Positions 16,099 through 24,223 of a stretch of 64,000 nucleotides of DNA are shown piece after piece (within the stretch, counting starts at the first letter, position 1; each line of letters begins with the position of its first letter). The stretch is from Bacteroidales bacterium UBA4893. GTDB lineage: Bacteria > Bacteroidota > Bacteroidia > Bacteroidales > P3. Position numbers and translations under genes: made by a program. The DNA lies in NCBI GenBank assembly GCA_002399025.1, contig DHCV01000027.1, forward strand, positions 1-64,000. Direction: 5' to 3'. The notes below the pieces were generated by a model. That model ran no database searches and was not told the DNA's origin. It saw only the letters and a list, made by a program, of their open reading frames with translations.

Positions 16099-16106
16099 CA
16101 AAGGTA
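16099..16106 (-). promoter_or_regulatory. -7 promoter element TACCTTTG
   Basis: Matches the Bacteroidota -7 consensus TAnnTTTG on the minus strand, 55 nt upstream of the start at 16043. A -33 element is not obvious. Confidence 0.5.
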
Positions 16107-16167
16107 GTATATTATTTCTAATTATAATATTTCAGTTCCTATTTCTTCATGGGGTATTAAAATAAAA

Positions 16168-16198
16168 AAAGCTTCGCTTAATAACTAAGCGAAGCTTT
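16168..16198 (-). terminator. Rho-independent terminator
   Basis: Perfect 13-bp stem AAAGCTTCGCTTA (16168-16180) / TAAGCGAAGCTTT (16186-16198), loop 5 nt, followed on the minus strand by a T run. It closes the sigma-factor operon whose last gene stops at 16223. Confidence 0.9.
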
Positions 16199-16222
16199 CT
16201 TCTGTTTATCAAATATTTGTGA

Positions 16223-18361
16223 TTAGATTCCTAATGAAAGCCCAACACTGAATGGATAGATATCTCTTTCCCTATTATCCTTAAAGAGTGGAGTAAGGGC
16301 ATACTTAACATAAAGATTCATTGTTGACCAGCCAACCCCTGCCTGAACCTCAAGCTTAATTGGTTTGAAATTATTATAATTTGTTCCCCATTTTTCTGTT
16401 ATCTCTGCATTTGGAATATCATATTCTCTTTGGAAACCTGTTGAAGAATTTCTAAAGTTAATTCCAAATACTCCTCCTGCGTGAACGGAGAAATCCTTAT
16501 AAAAGAAGTATTGAAAATGTAATGGGATTGTAACATAGTAAGCATTCAAATTGCTTTCAGCTTTTATCAAAGGATTGGTTTCGTAGGCAAGTCTTTTCAC
16601 TCCATTAATATCAGTCATCATTACATTATTTTGAAACTTAAAAGTGTTAAACTCCATCCCTAACCCTATCAATAGACATAACTTCTTATTAGGTTTATAT
16701 CTATACTTAATGCCAAAATTCCAAGAGTTTCCCCATCTTAAATCATATTCATTGGTCGGAGAAGAAAATAAATCATCTATCATAGTTACCCTATCAGACC
16801 AATTTAATATTCCATAAGAAAGAGCTAAGACAAAACTCATTTTATCTCTCCCAAGGTCTTGAGCCTTTATCTTTTCGCTTTTGACTTCTTCTGCCTCAGT
16901 TTTATTTGTTTTATCAGTTTTAAAAGGGATGTGAGTTCCTATCGCAAGCAATTTTATTTTTCTTTCTTTAATTGAATCTATCTTATAGTCTCCTTTAAGA
17001 TTAATATCATCATACTTATATCGATCTAATATGCCTACCCTTCCATTTATCTCCAAATCTGAAGTTCCATCTCCCTGCAAGGAAAGATTATCTGCTTTAA
17101 GGTCTTTGAAACTTACCTTAGAACCATTATCCATTTTTAGAAGAATATCCTCTATTTTGGTTTCCTGATTAAAGTTTAGCTTTGCATCCTTGAATAAAAA
17201 ATAGGAACGTTCTTTTTCATCTATCTTAGAATTAATATTAACTTCTGCTCCATCCATTATTGTTATATCACCTATGTCTTTCCTTATTGTTAGTTCTAAA
17301 TCTAAAGGATAATCATCCTGAACAACCCACTGACCTTTCTCATAACCCTTAATAGGATAGTTAGAAACATAGTCTGTGCCAATTTTATCCTTATCTACAA
17401 AGGTAATATTTACTCTTGCATTTTTCCCAATAATAACATTTTCTTCATGGGAAACTGAATTTGATAATCTATTATATTCTGCTTCTTCTAATGCTTCTGC
17501 TTTTGTAATTGTATCTCCTTCTATTAATTTTATAGCTTCATATAAAGAAGAATATGAAAAGGTATCCTTAATAAATTTTGAATCCTCATCTTTATCTATT
17601 TTTAAAGGGTCTCTTTTATGCTTTGGTCTGCCTACAAAATTCTTTGAAAAATACTCATCATCTTGAACAGCTAAATTATGAGCCATAAAAGAAGTAGCAT
17701 TATAGTCTCCTATAATCTTAGCTCCTTCTCCTTGATTCATTACCTCAATTTCTTTTACTTTGCCATTCAAATCTATTATTGAGCCTTTTTCCATATTCAA
17801 AATAGCTGCATTTGCATTAATAGAATTAAATCTTATCATTGAATTTTCTTGTGCAAAAATGTTTAATAAATCAAATTTTGCTTTTCCTTCTATTATAATT
17901 TGTGAGTTGTCCCATATATTAAATGTTCCAGCACCTTCTGTAATAATATCTTTACTTATAGTTACATTACCATTACCTCTAAAATAGTATGTGTAAACAT
18001 CATCTGCTAATTCTAATGTAATTCTGAATTTGCTAAAATCTTTTGGTTTTGATTCCTCATCTAAAAATAGATAAGGGGAACTTATTTCAAAAACATTGTT
18101 CTTTAAGACACAAAAACTGGATAATTTATCTTTTTCATTTTCTTTCATGTCTCCAGTTAAATAGATAGCATTTTCTTTCCCTGATCTAATGGTTACAGGA
18201 ATTTTTGCCCATATTTTGATAACTTTTATTGCGTCTCCATAAGATTCTGCATTTGTTGCACTGTTTTTTATCACCTGCTTGATTGTAACTTCCTCTTGAG
18301 AGAAAGAATTAAATGATAATCCTAAAATAAGGATTAGAAATAATAAATTCTTGGTTTTCAT
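16223..18361 (-). CDS. Cell-surface protein: GIN/DUF2807-like head plus C-terminal outer-membrane barrel
   Basis: 712 residues with a signal peptide (1-21). Residues about 25-480 look like stacked beta-helix turns of the putative auto-transporter head GIN domain type (FRGNGNVTISKDI, GAGTFNIWDNSQIIIEG, GDITIMDGAEVNIN). From about 510 to the end, glycine/aromatic strands (SFVLALSYGILNW, WNFGIKYRYK, YVTIPLHFQYFF, PFSVGLSLGI) form a barrel. It is the last gene of an ECF sigma/anti-sigma operon, 24 nt after the anti-sigma gene, so it is probably a target or a sensor for that sigma factor. Exact role unknown. Confidence 0.78.
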   Translation of the reverse strand: MKTKNLLFLILILGLSFNSFSQEEVTIKQVIKNSATNAESYGDAIKVIKIWAKIPVTIRSGKENAIYLTGDMKENEKDKLSSFCVLKNNVFEISSPYLFLDEESKPKDFSKFRITLELADDVYTYYFRGNGNVTISKDIITEGAGTFNIWDNSQIIIEGKAKFDLLNIFAQENSMIRFNSINANAAILNMEKGSIIDLNGKVKEIEVMNQGEGAKIIGDYNATSFMAHNLAVQDDEYFSKNFVGRPKHKRDPLKIDKDEDSKFIKDTFSYSSLYEAIKLIEGDTITKAEALEEAEYNRLSNSVSHEENVIIGKNARVNITFVDKDKIGTDYVSNYPIKGYEKGQWVVQDDYPLDLELTIRKDIGDITIMDGAEVNINSKIDEKERSYFLFKDAKLNFNQETKIEDILLKMDNGSKVSFKDLKADNLSLQGDGTSDLEINGRVGILDRYKYDDINLKGDYKIDSIKERKIKLLAIGTHIPFKTDKTNKTEAEEVKSEKIKAQDLGRDKMSFVLALSYGILNWSDRVTMIDDLFSSPTNEYDLRWGNSWNFGIKYRYKPNKKLCLLIGLGMEFNTFKFQNNVMMTDINGVKRLAYETNPLIKAESNLNAYYVTIPLHFQYFFYKDFSVHAGGVFGINFRNSSTGFQREYDIPNAEITEKWGTNYNNFKPIKLEVQAGVGWSTMNLYVKYALTPLFKDNRERDIYPFSVGLSLGI

Positions 18362-18385
18362 ATTCTTTATTTTTTATTGTTTATA

Positions 18386-19225
18386 CTATTTTTTTGCTAA
18401 TACTAATTCTAATTGGTTAAACTTAACATTGTCTTGTATATAGATTAAGGCATTATTAAATTCATTTTTTGTTTTTTCTATCTTGTTTTCAAAATTATTC
18501 CTTAACTGGTCTACATATTTATTATTAATTAAAGGGTTTAGCAGTGGATTACTTAAAAATGGATTAGTAGTTTGACTATCATTATAAGCAACTAAATTGT
18601 CTACCTCAATAATTTTATTTTCCTTAATCTCTTGCTCATCTATATAGGCTATTAAGTTATCTACTTCATATACAACCATACTATTTGAACGCAATATCTT
18701 AGGCTCTGGCTTTATTTCCTCTATTACTTCCTTTTGAATTTCCTCTTCTTGTGGTTTTTCTGCTTTTGCAATTGTCCTTATCTTGTTTGTAGATACTCTG
18801 GTTTGTGTTTTTCCAATTTCTTCTTTATCATTTTTTACAGAAGTTGAAGGAGAAATGGAAGGAGTGCTATTTGTGTTTTGAACCATTACTTTATCAAAAG
18901 TCTTAATGTTTGTATTATCTAAAGGGTTAATAAATAACTTAGATACAAACACAAAGAGAATAAAACATGCTGCCACTGCAACAAAAGAATATTTGATATA
19001 TGGATAGAAAGCCTTTGTTTTATTTTTTCTTCTTAGGGAATCTTTGTACTCAAACTTAATATTCTTATCAGCCATAAGGACTAAGGAAGAATCATAACCA
19101 ACAATCATCTCCTTATATTGAGGATTATCCATAAGGAAAGCCTCCAACTCCTTAACCTCATCAGGACTTAGATTGCCTTCAAGAAGATCTAATAAATATG
19201 CTTCAATGTTTTCTTTTGTTATCAT
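18386..19225 (-). CDS. Probable membrane anti-sigma factor
   Basis: 279 residues. An N-terminal cytosolic part (1-80) with LLEGNLSPDEVKELEAFLMDNPQYKEMI resembles anti-sigma domains of Bacteroidota FecR-like or zinc-less anti-sigma proteins. One membrane helix (about 92-112) follows, then a low-complexity periplasmic region with two similar stretches (VVYEVDNLIAYIDE and IIEVDNLVAYNDS). Its stop precedes the surface-protein gene by 24 nt and its start follows the sigma-factor gene by 2 nt, the classic layout for a sigma and its membrane-bound inhibitor. The duplicated motif may be a contact site for a surface partner (inference). Confidence 0.78.
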   Translation of the reverse strand: MITKENIEAYLLDLLEGNLSPDEVKELEAFLMDNPQYKEMIVGYDSSLVLMADKNIKFEYKDSLRRKNKTKAFYPYIKYSFVAVAACFILFVFVSKLFINPLDNTNIKTFDKVMVQNTNSTPSISPSTSVKNDKEEIGKTQTRVSTNKIRTIAKAEKPQEEEIQKEVIEEIKPEPKILRSNSMVVYEVDNLIAYIDEQEIKENKIIEVDNLVAYNDSQTTNPFLSNPLLNPLINNKYVDQLRNNFENKIEKTKNEFNNALIYIQDNVKFNQLELVLAKK

Positions 19226-19227
19226 AA

Positions 19228-19704
19228 CTAAATTACATTATCTATTGTAACTATATACTCTTTTAACTTTACTCTTGCTCTAAAAATATTAATTTTCACT
19301 TGCTCCTGGCTCAAATTAAGAATATCTCCAATTTCATTATAGGAATATCCTTCGTAGTCTCTCAAAAGGATTGATGCCTTTTGTATTTGTGGTAGCTGTT
19401 CTAAGGCTTCATTAAGCACTTCGTTAATGTCGTTGTAGGAGTTGGAAGTGATGGTTTGAGCCTCTGGAAGATTATATTTCAAAGAGTTATATTTTATATT
19501 ATTTATCATTATATGGTAAGCCGATGTAAATATGTAGCTTTTAGCTTTTAAAAAATCAACATCTTCTCTTTTTTCCCAAAGTTTAGTAAAGGCTTCTTGA
19601 AGAATATCCTTTGCAGCATCACTATCCTTGATGTTTTTCACAAGGAATAAAAACGCAGAATCGGAATAATTATCAATACAAAGGTTGTATTCTTTCTCAG
19701 TCAT
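19228..19704 (-). CDS. ECF-type RNA polymerase sigma factor
   Basis: 158 residues: region 2 (about 10-75; DAAKDILQEAFTKLWEKREDV is the core-binding helix) and region 4 (about 100-152; YEGYSYNEIGDILNLSQEQVKINIFRARVKLKEY is the -35-binding helix-turn-helix). It directs RNA polymerase to a small regulon, probably including its own operon. It is first in a three-gene unit with a membrane anti-sigma and a surface protein. The 460-bp region in front of it carries a 22-bp near-palindromic repeat array. Confidence 0.92.
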   Translation of the reverse strand: MTEKEYNLCIDNYSDSAFLFLVKNIKDSDAAKDILQEAFTKLWEKREDVDFLKAKSYIFTSAYHIMINNIKYNSLKYNLPEAQTITSNSYNDINEVLNEALEQLPQIQKASILLRDYEGYSYNEIGDILNLSQEQVKINIFRARVKLKEYIVTIDNVI

Positions 19705-20167
19705 TAATAGTTTTTTTAGAAATGGGAGGCTTGATTTAGCCTCCCAAACAAAAATTAATCTTTACTCTTTAATTTGTTTTCTATAAATAAGACAAGCGAA
19801 GATAAGAAAAAGTTACACAACGGATAAAAAAATTGTTTAATTAGGGGAAAATAAACAAGACTTAAATGTAAAAAAACGAAGTTTAGAACTTTTAAAACAG
19901 GGATTAGAACTTTTTTTATAGGGAGTTGATGTCGGAATCATGCCATGATTTACTCGGAATCATGCCATGAAATGGATGAAATCATGCCATGATTTGACCG
20001 AAATCATGCCATGATTCCAACATTAAAACGAAGATTAAAAAGTTTGATGTAGTAATAAACTGTTTTTAAACGAAGTATAACGAGAAAAAAGTCAAGAAAA
20101 AACTTGAAAAAACAGGGAATTTTTACTCTAAAAAAAGGGTTATTTTTTAGGGAAAAAAGATATAGAA
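19705..20167. other. Gene-free region upstream of the ECF sigma factor
   Basis: No open frame of note. It contains a 21-bp-spaced pair of TAGAACTTT (19884 and 19905), the AATCATGCCATGATT array at 19936-20016, and several AAACGAAG words (near 19875, 20026 and 20069) that also occur in other spacers of this window. Confidence 0.6.
19936..20016. repeat. Four 22-bp-spaced copies of the near-palindrome AATCATGCCATGATT
   Basis: The motif starts at 19936, 19958, 19980 and 20002, exactly 22 bp apart; three copies are complete and the second reads AATCATGCCATGAAA. The 15-mer is a palindrome except for its central base. The 7-nt linkers differ (TACTCGG, TGGATGA, TGACCGA). Such an iteron-like set could be a multi-site operator for the sigma-factor gene starting at 19704. 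Confidence 0.85.
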
Positions 20168-20950
20168 TTATTGAATAAAGAGGCTTGTCATGCTTAGGCT
20201 TCCTCCTACTAATTTATCGTTGAAAAAGCTAATTTTTTCTTCTTTATGCTTTGCTCCCAAAACATAGAGAAGTGGCAAATAGTGATCTGGAGAAGGGATT
20301 GCTTTATTGGAGTGTGGAATTTCTTCTTTATAGTTTATTAATGGTTGAAAATCGCCCTCCATTAGCTTTGTATTAATGTCTTCCCTTATCTCTTTTGCCC
20401 AATCATATCCGTAGTTGTCTTTATCAAAGTTGTTATAATCAACCATTCTAAGGTTATGGATTATGTTACCACTTCCAATTATCAAAACACCTTTCTCTCT
20501 TAATGATTGGAGATTTGTTCCACAAAGAAAATGATAATAAGACTCATTGGAATAATTAATACTTAGTTGAACAACTGGAATATCTGCTTTTGGATATAAA
20601 TGTTTTATAACTGACCAAGCCCCATGGTCTAAGCCCCAATTCAAATCTAATCCTACTTCTGTTGGAGAAAGGAGTTTTTGAACCTCTTTTGCCAATTCTT
20701 TATCTCCTTTTGCAGGATATTGCACTTCATAAAGCTCCTGTGGAAATCCATAAAAGTCGTGTATTGTTTTGGGATTATCCATATAGGTTACCATTGTTTG
20801 GTCAATAAACCAATGGGCAGAAACACATAATATGGCTTTAGGGATATGAATTTGTTTTACAATATTGCGAAATCCTTCAACGAATTGATTTTCCTCAATT
20901 GCATTCATTGGACTTCCATGACCAAGAAAAAGCAAAGGCATTCTTTCCAT
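20168..20950 (-). CDS. 4,5-DOPA dioxygenase extradiol-like protein (YgiD/LigB family)
   Basis: 260 residues of the class III extradiol ring-cleavage dioxygenase superfamily. LFLGHGSPMNAI (about 7-18) supplies the first metal His, CVSAHWFID (about 42-50) the second, and GLDHGAWSVIKHLYP (about 118-132) the third; IIGSGNIIHNLR near 165-176 is also family-typical. Relatives oxidise DOPA or other catechols using Zn or Fe and O2. It is a single gene between the sigma operon and serS. The physiological substrate of this bacterial group is not known. Confidence 0.87.
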   Translation of the reverse strand: MERMPLLFLGHGSPMNAIEENQFVEGFRNIVKQIHIPKAILCVSAHWFIDQTMVTYMDNPKTIHDFYGFPQELYEVQYPAKGDKELAKEVQKLLSPTEVGLDLNWGLDHGAWSVIKHLYPKADIPVVQLSINYSNESYYHFLCGTNLQSLREKGVLIIGSGNIIHNLRMVDYNNFDKDNYGYDWAKEIREDINTKLMEGDFQPLINYKEEIPHSNKAIPSPDHYLPLLYVLGAKHKEEKISFFNDKLVGGSLSMTSLFIQ

Positions 20951-21000
20951 ATTAATTGTTTTTATTTCAGGGCAGAACTATATTTCTGCCCTTATAAATA

Positions 21001-22275
21001 TTAATCTATAATTTCAAATCCTGTGTATGGAACAAGAGCTTTAGGAATTCTTATTCCTTGAGGAGTTTGGTTATTTTCTAATAAAGAAGCTACTATACGA
21101 GGAAGAGCAAGTGCAGAACCGTTAAGAGTATGTGCTAATTGTGTTTTGCCTTCTTGATTTTTGAATCTAAGCTTTAAGCGGTTTGACTGGAAGGTTTCGA
21201 AGTTTGAAACAGAACTTACCTCCAACCAACGTTCTTGAGCAGCAGAGTAAGTTTCAAAGTCAAAGGTTAGAGCTGAAGTAAAACTCATATCTCCTCCACA
21301 AAGACGAAGAATTCTGTAAGGAAGCTCCAATTTGGAAAGTATTCCCATAACGTGTTGTTTCATCTTCTCCAATTGCTCGTAGCTCTTGTCTGGATGAGCA
21401 ATACAAACAATTTCCACCTTATCGAATTGGTGCAATCTATTTAATCCTCTAACATCTTTTCCATAAGAACCAGCTTCACGACGGAAACATTGAGAATAGC
21501 CACATTTTTTTATTGGGAAATCTTTTTCTTGAAGAATTGTATCACGGTAAATATTGGTTAAAGGCACTTCAGCAGTTGGAATCATATAGAAACCATCCAA
21601 AGGAATTGCATACATTTGTCCTTCTTTGTCGGGAAGTTGTCCTGTTGCCATTGCTGAAGCTTCATTAACCATTAGAGGTGGCTGAACTTCATCAAATCCA
21701 TTCTTTGTTGCTTCATCTAAAAAGAAATTAATTAAGGCTCTTTGTAGTTTTGCTCCTTTGCCTTTATAGACAGGGAAACCAGAACCAGTTATTTTATTTC
21801 CCAATTCAAAATCAACAATATCATATTTTGCACATAAGTCCCAATGAGGTGTTGCTCCTTCCCAAAGTTTTGGTATTTCCCCTTCCATTAATTCAACAAT
21901 ATTATCTTCTGCTGTTTTTCCTTTTGGAACTGATGAGTGAGGAAGATTAGGTATTGAAAGAAGCAATTCTTCAATCTCTTTTTCTTTTTCAGAAAGTTCT
22001 TTTTCCAAATCTTTTGAATTCTCTTTAAGGGCTGCTACTTCTTGCTTAGTTTTTTCTGCCAAGTCTTTTTCACCTTGCATCATAAACTTGCCTATTTCTT
22101 TTGCCTTAACATTTAGGTCAGCCTTAATGTCTTCTAATTGTTTTTGAACTTGGCGTTTCTTTTCGTCCAAATCAATTAAAGTATTGATTTTTTGGTCAGC
22201 ATCTTTAAAATTCTTTACTCCTAAAAGTTCAATTACGTTTTCTTTATTGAGTCTTATCTTATTAATTTCTAACAT
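21001..22275 (-). CDS. serS: Serine--tRNA ligase
   Basis: 424 residues, standard SerRS length. An N-terminal antiparallel coiled-coil arm (about 30-105, rich in Lys/Glu) binds the long variable arm of tRNA-Ser. The class II catalytic core has motif 2 FRREAGSYGKDVRGLNRLHQF and motif 3 NGSALALPRIVASLLE near the end. It charges tRNA-Ser (and tRNA-Sec where present) with serine. It is followed on the minus strand by the dioxygenase gene after 50 bp and preceded by the DUF2148 gene. Confidence 0.98.
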   Translation of the reverse strand: MLEINKIRLNKENVIELLGVKNFKDADQKINTLIDLDEKKRQVQKQLEDIKADLNVKAKEIGKFMMQGEKDLAEKTKQEVAALKENSKDLEKELSEKEKEIEELLLSIPNLPHSSVPKGKTAEDNIVELMEGEIPKLWEGATPHWDLCAKYDIVDFELGNKITGSGFPVYKGKGAKLQRALINFFLDEATKNGFDEVQPPLMVNEASAMATGQLPDKEGQMYAIPLDGFYMIPTAEVPLTNIYRDTILQEKDFPIKKCGYSQCFRREAGSYGKDVRGLNRLHQFDKVEIVCIAHPDKSYEQLEKMKQHVMGILSKLELPYRILRLCGGDMSFTSALTFDFETYSAAQERWLEVSSVSNFETFQSNRLKLRFKNQEGKTQLAHTLNGSALALPRIVASLLENNQTPQGIRIPKALVPYTGFEIID

Positions 22276-22312
22276 AAGTATATCTTTTTCGTCTTTTATC
22301 TCTTAATAATTT

Positions 22313-22849
22313 TTATAGTGTTGGTCTATCAAAGAAAGGGCTCTTTCCCGATACAGAAAGAGGGATTGCAAAACCATAAGCAACCTCTTCTCCATAAAGA
22401 CCTAATTCTTTAGCTGCAGCTCCTACAGAATACATAACTCTGGAGTCAATTCTATTGTCTGAAGCTATAGAAACAGCACTTCCAATTGCAATTCCTAAAT
22501 CATTAGAATTAAACATACATGGAACTTTTTGATTAGATAGTTTTTCTTCGCAGGTTGCAAATCCACATAATCCACAGTTTAATCCTACCACTGAAATCTT
22601 TGTCCCTATCAATACTATTGCTCCTGCTTTTAAAATATTTTCCGAATCACGAAGAAAGAATTGTTGATTATTCTCTTCATACATCTTTTTAGTATGATTA
22701 GAAAGCTTAATTATATCTTCATTAGTTATTGTTGCAATAACCAAGTTGTCAATTCCTCTTGCTTTAGGAGCCGTTCTGGCTGCACACATCATGGCTTTAG
22801 CTACTTCCATAATGCGATTATCCCTAATACTTTCTTCGGTAAATATCAT
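22313..22849 (-). CDS. DUF2148 ferredoxin-like domain protein
   Basis: 178 residues, soluble. CGLCGFATCEEK (about 118-129) gives clustered cysteines of the DUF2148 family, and CAARTAPKARGIDNLVIA (about 22-39) is its other signature, with a further Cys in PCMFNSNDLGIAIGSAV. The family resembles nitroreductase-fold proteins with a small Fe-S binding segment and is common in anaerobes; its reaction is unknown. It lies 3 nt downstream of rdgB, so the two are probably co-transcribed. Confidence 0.85.
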   Translation of the reverse strand: MIFTEESIRDNRIMEVAKAMMCAARTAPKARGIDNLVIATITNEDIIKLSNHTKKMYEENNQQFFLRDSENILKAGAIVLIGTKISVVGLNCGLCGFATCEEKLSNQKVPCMFNSNDLGIAIGSAVSIASDNRIDSRVMYSVGAAAKELGLYGEEVAYGFAIPLSVSGKSPFFDRPTL

Positions 22850-22852
22850 CCT

Positions 22853-23431
22853 TTAATTATTTAAAATATACTTAACTAATTTATTTACTGCAAGTCCTCT
22901 ATGGCTAATTTTATTCTTTTCTTCCAAAGACATTTCTGCAAAACTTTCTCCATAGCCTTTTGGAATAAAGATTGGGTCATATCCAAATCCTCCTTTACCA
23001 TAACGTTCTGTTAGTATGGAGCCTTCACACTTTCCTTCAAAATAATATTCTTTATTGTTTTCAATAAGACATATTACAGTTTTAAAGCATGCTTTTCTAT
23101 TGGTTTTGCCTTCCATTTCATCAAGAAGCTTATCAATATTATCATCAAAGCTACATCCTTCTCCAGCATAACGAGCCGAATAAACACCAGGACGATTGTC
23201 CAATGCTTCTACTTCAAGACCTGTATCATCTGCAAAGCATGGTTTATTAAATTTTTCATATATGTATTTAGCTTTCTCAAGGGCATTTCCTTTCAAAGTA
23301 TCGGCAGTTTCGGGAATATCCTCCCTAAGACCAAGTTCCTTAAGGGTGATTAACCTAATGTTTTTACCTAATGCATCTTGTATTTCTTCAACCTTATGTT
23401 TATTATTGGTTGCTATAATATATTCTTTCAT
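22853..23431 (-). CDS. rdgB: RdgB/HAM1 XTP/dITP pyrophosphatase
   Basis: 192 residues of the Ham1 family. ATNNKHKVEEI (about 7-17) binds the triphosphate, PCFADDTGLEVEALDNRPGVYSARYAG carries the metal-binding Asp residues, and GYDPIF and SHRG complete the substrate pocket. It hydrolyses non-canonical purine nucleotides (ITP, dITP, XTP) to monophosphates and keeps them out of DNA and RNA. A TAATTTTG -7 element lies 20 nt upstream of the start. Confidence 0.96.
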   Translation of the reverse strand: MKEYIIATNNKHKVEEIQDALGKNIRLITLKELGLREDIPETADTLKGNALEKAKYIYEKFNKPCFADDTGLEVEALDNRPGVYSARYAGEGCSFDDNIDKLLDEMEGKTNRKACFKTVICLIENNKEYYFEGKCEGSILTERYGKGGFGYDPIFIPKGYGESFAEMSLEEKNKISHRGLAVNKLVKYILNN

Positions 23432-23451
23432 CTAAAAATTAAATTAAGTAG

Positions 23452-23459
23452 CAAAATTA
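23452..23459 (-). promoter_or_regulatory. -7 promoter element TAATTTTG (rdgB)
   Basis: Matches TAnnTTTG on the minus strand, 20 nt upstream of the rdgB start at 23431. Confidence 0.5.
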
Positions 23460-23481
23460 CTAATAAAACTCCAAAATGATT

Positions 23482-24180
23482 CTACTTCTTCATTTTATTA
23501 AGGATATCCTTTATTGGAGATTCTTCTATATCTTCAGGGCTATAAGTAAGGTCTGAATACACTACTTGAAACAAACAAAATTTATCGTATTGAATAATAG
23601 TACTTGTTTCTGTAACATCATGAATTTCCTCATTAATTTCCATAAAGGCTACTCCATATAATTTATTTGTTGATTGCCATGCTTCTGCACAAAATGCTAA
23701 AATATACTTATTTTCATTAAAAGCGTTTTGGAATTCAGACTGAGAATCATAATCTGCAGAAAGAGAATTAATCGCCCCCATATATTGATAATCATTATTA
23801 TTATTTGTTGCAGACAAACATTCTCTCTGACAATACTCATAATTACTAATTGAGTTATCTCTTATTTTACTTTTCATGAAAACATTTGCTTGGTAAATAA
23901 TATTTGTTTCTACATTAAGCCTTAATTCATACCATAATGTGTTGACGGAATTTTTAAAGACAATAAAGTTTGGAGCGCTTTCGTGTTCATCAAATACATA
24001 ACCTTTGTCTTCCAATTTTGTTTTAACTTCATTATAATCTAAACCAACATACATTTGTGCGTCTTTTAAAGAAATATTTGTGTAAGAAGGAGTGTTTGAA
24101 GAAGTATCATTATCTTCTTTACAAGAATTAAAATTGATTAAACTAAACGTAATTATAAATAATGCAATAATCTTTTTCAT
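23482..24180 (-). CDS. Hypothetical lipoprotein
   Basis: 232 residues with a lipoprotein leader ending at Cys20 (FNSC, followed by Lys-Glu-Asp-Asn-Asp, the acidic residues that favour surface export in Bacteroidota). The mature part is a mixed alpha/beta domain of unknown type: LKDAQMYVGLDYNEVKTKLEDKGY (about 38-61) resembles a short repeat found in periplasmic proteins, but I cannot assign a family. It stands alone with its own -7 element at 24214. Confidence 0.7.
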   Translation of the reverse strand: MKKIIALFIITFSLINFNSCKEDNDTSSNTPSYTNISLKDAQMYVGLDYNEVKTKLEDKGYVFDEHESAPNFIVFKNSVNTLWYELRLNVETNIIYQANVFMKSKIRDNSISNYEYCQRECLSATNNNNDYQYMGAINSLSADYDSQSEFQNAFNENKYILAFCAEAWQSTNKLYGVAFMEINEEIHDVTETSTIIQYDKFCLFQVVYSDLTYSPEDIEESPIKDILNKMKK

Positions 24181-24213
24181 GATGTTTTATTTTATGGTTT
24201 ATATTTATCTCTG

Positions 24214-24221
24214 CAAAGATA
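24214..24221 (-). promoter_or_regulatory. -7 promoter element TATCTTTG
   Basis: Matches TAnnTTTG on the minus strand, 33 nt upstream of the lipoprotein gene start at 24180, in the short gap after the preceding gene. Confidence 0.5.
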
Positions 24222-24223
24222 TT

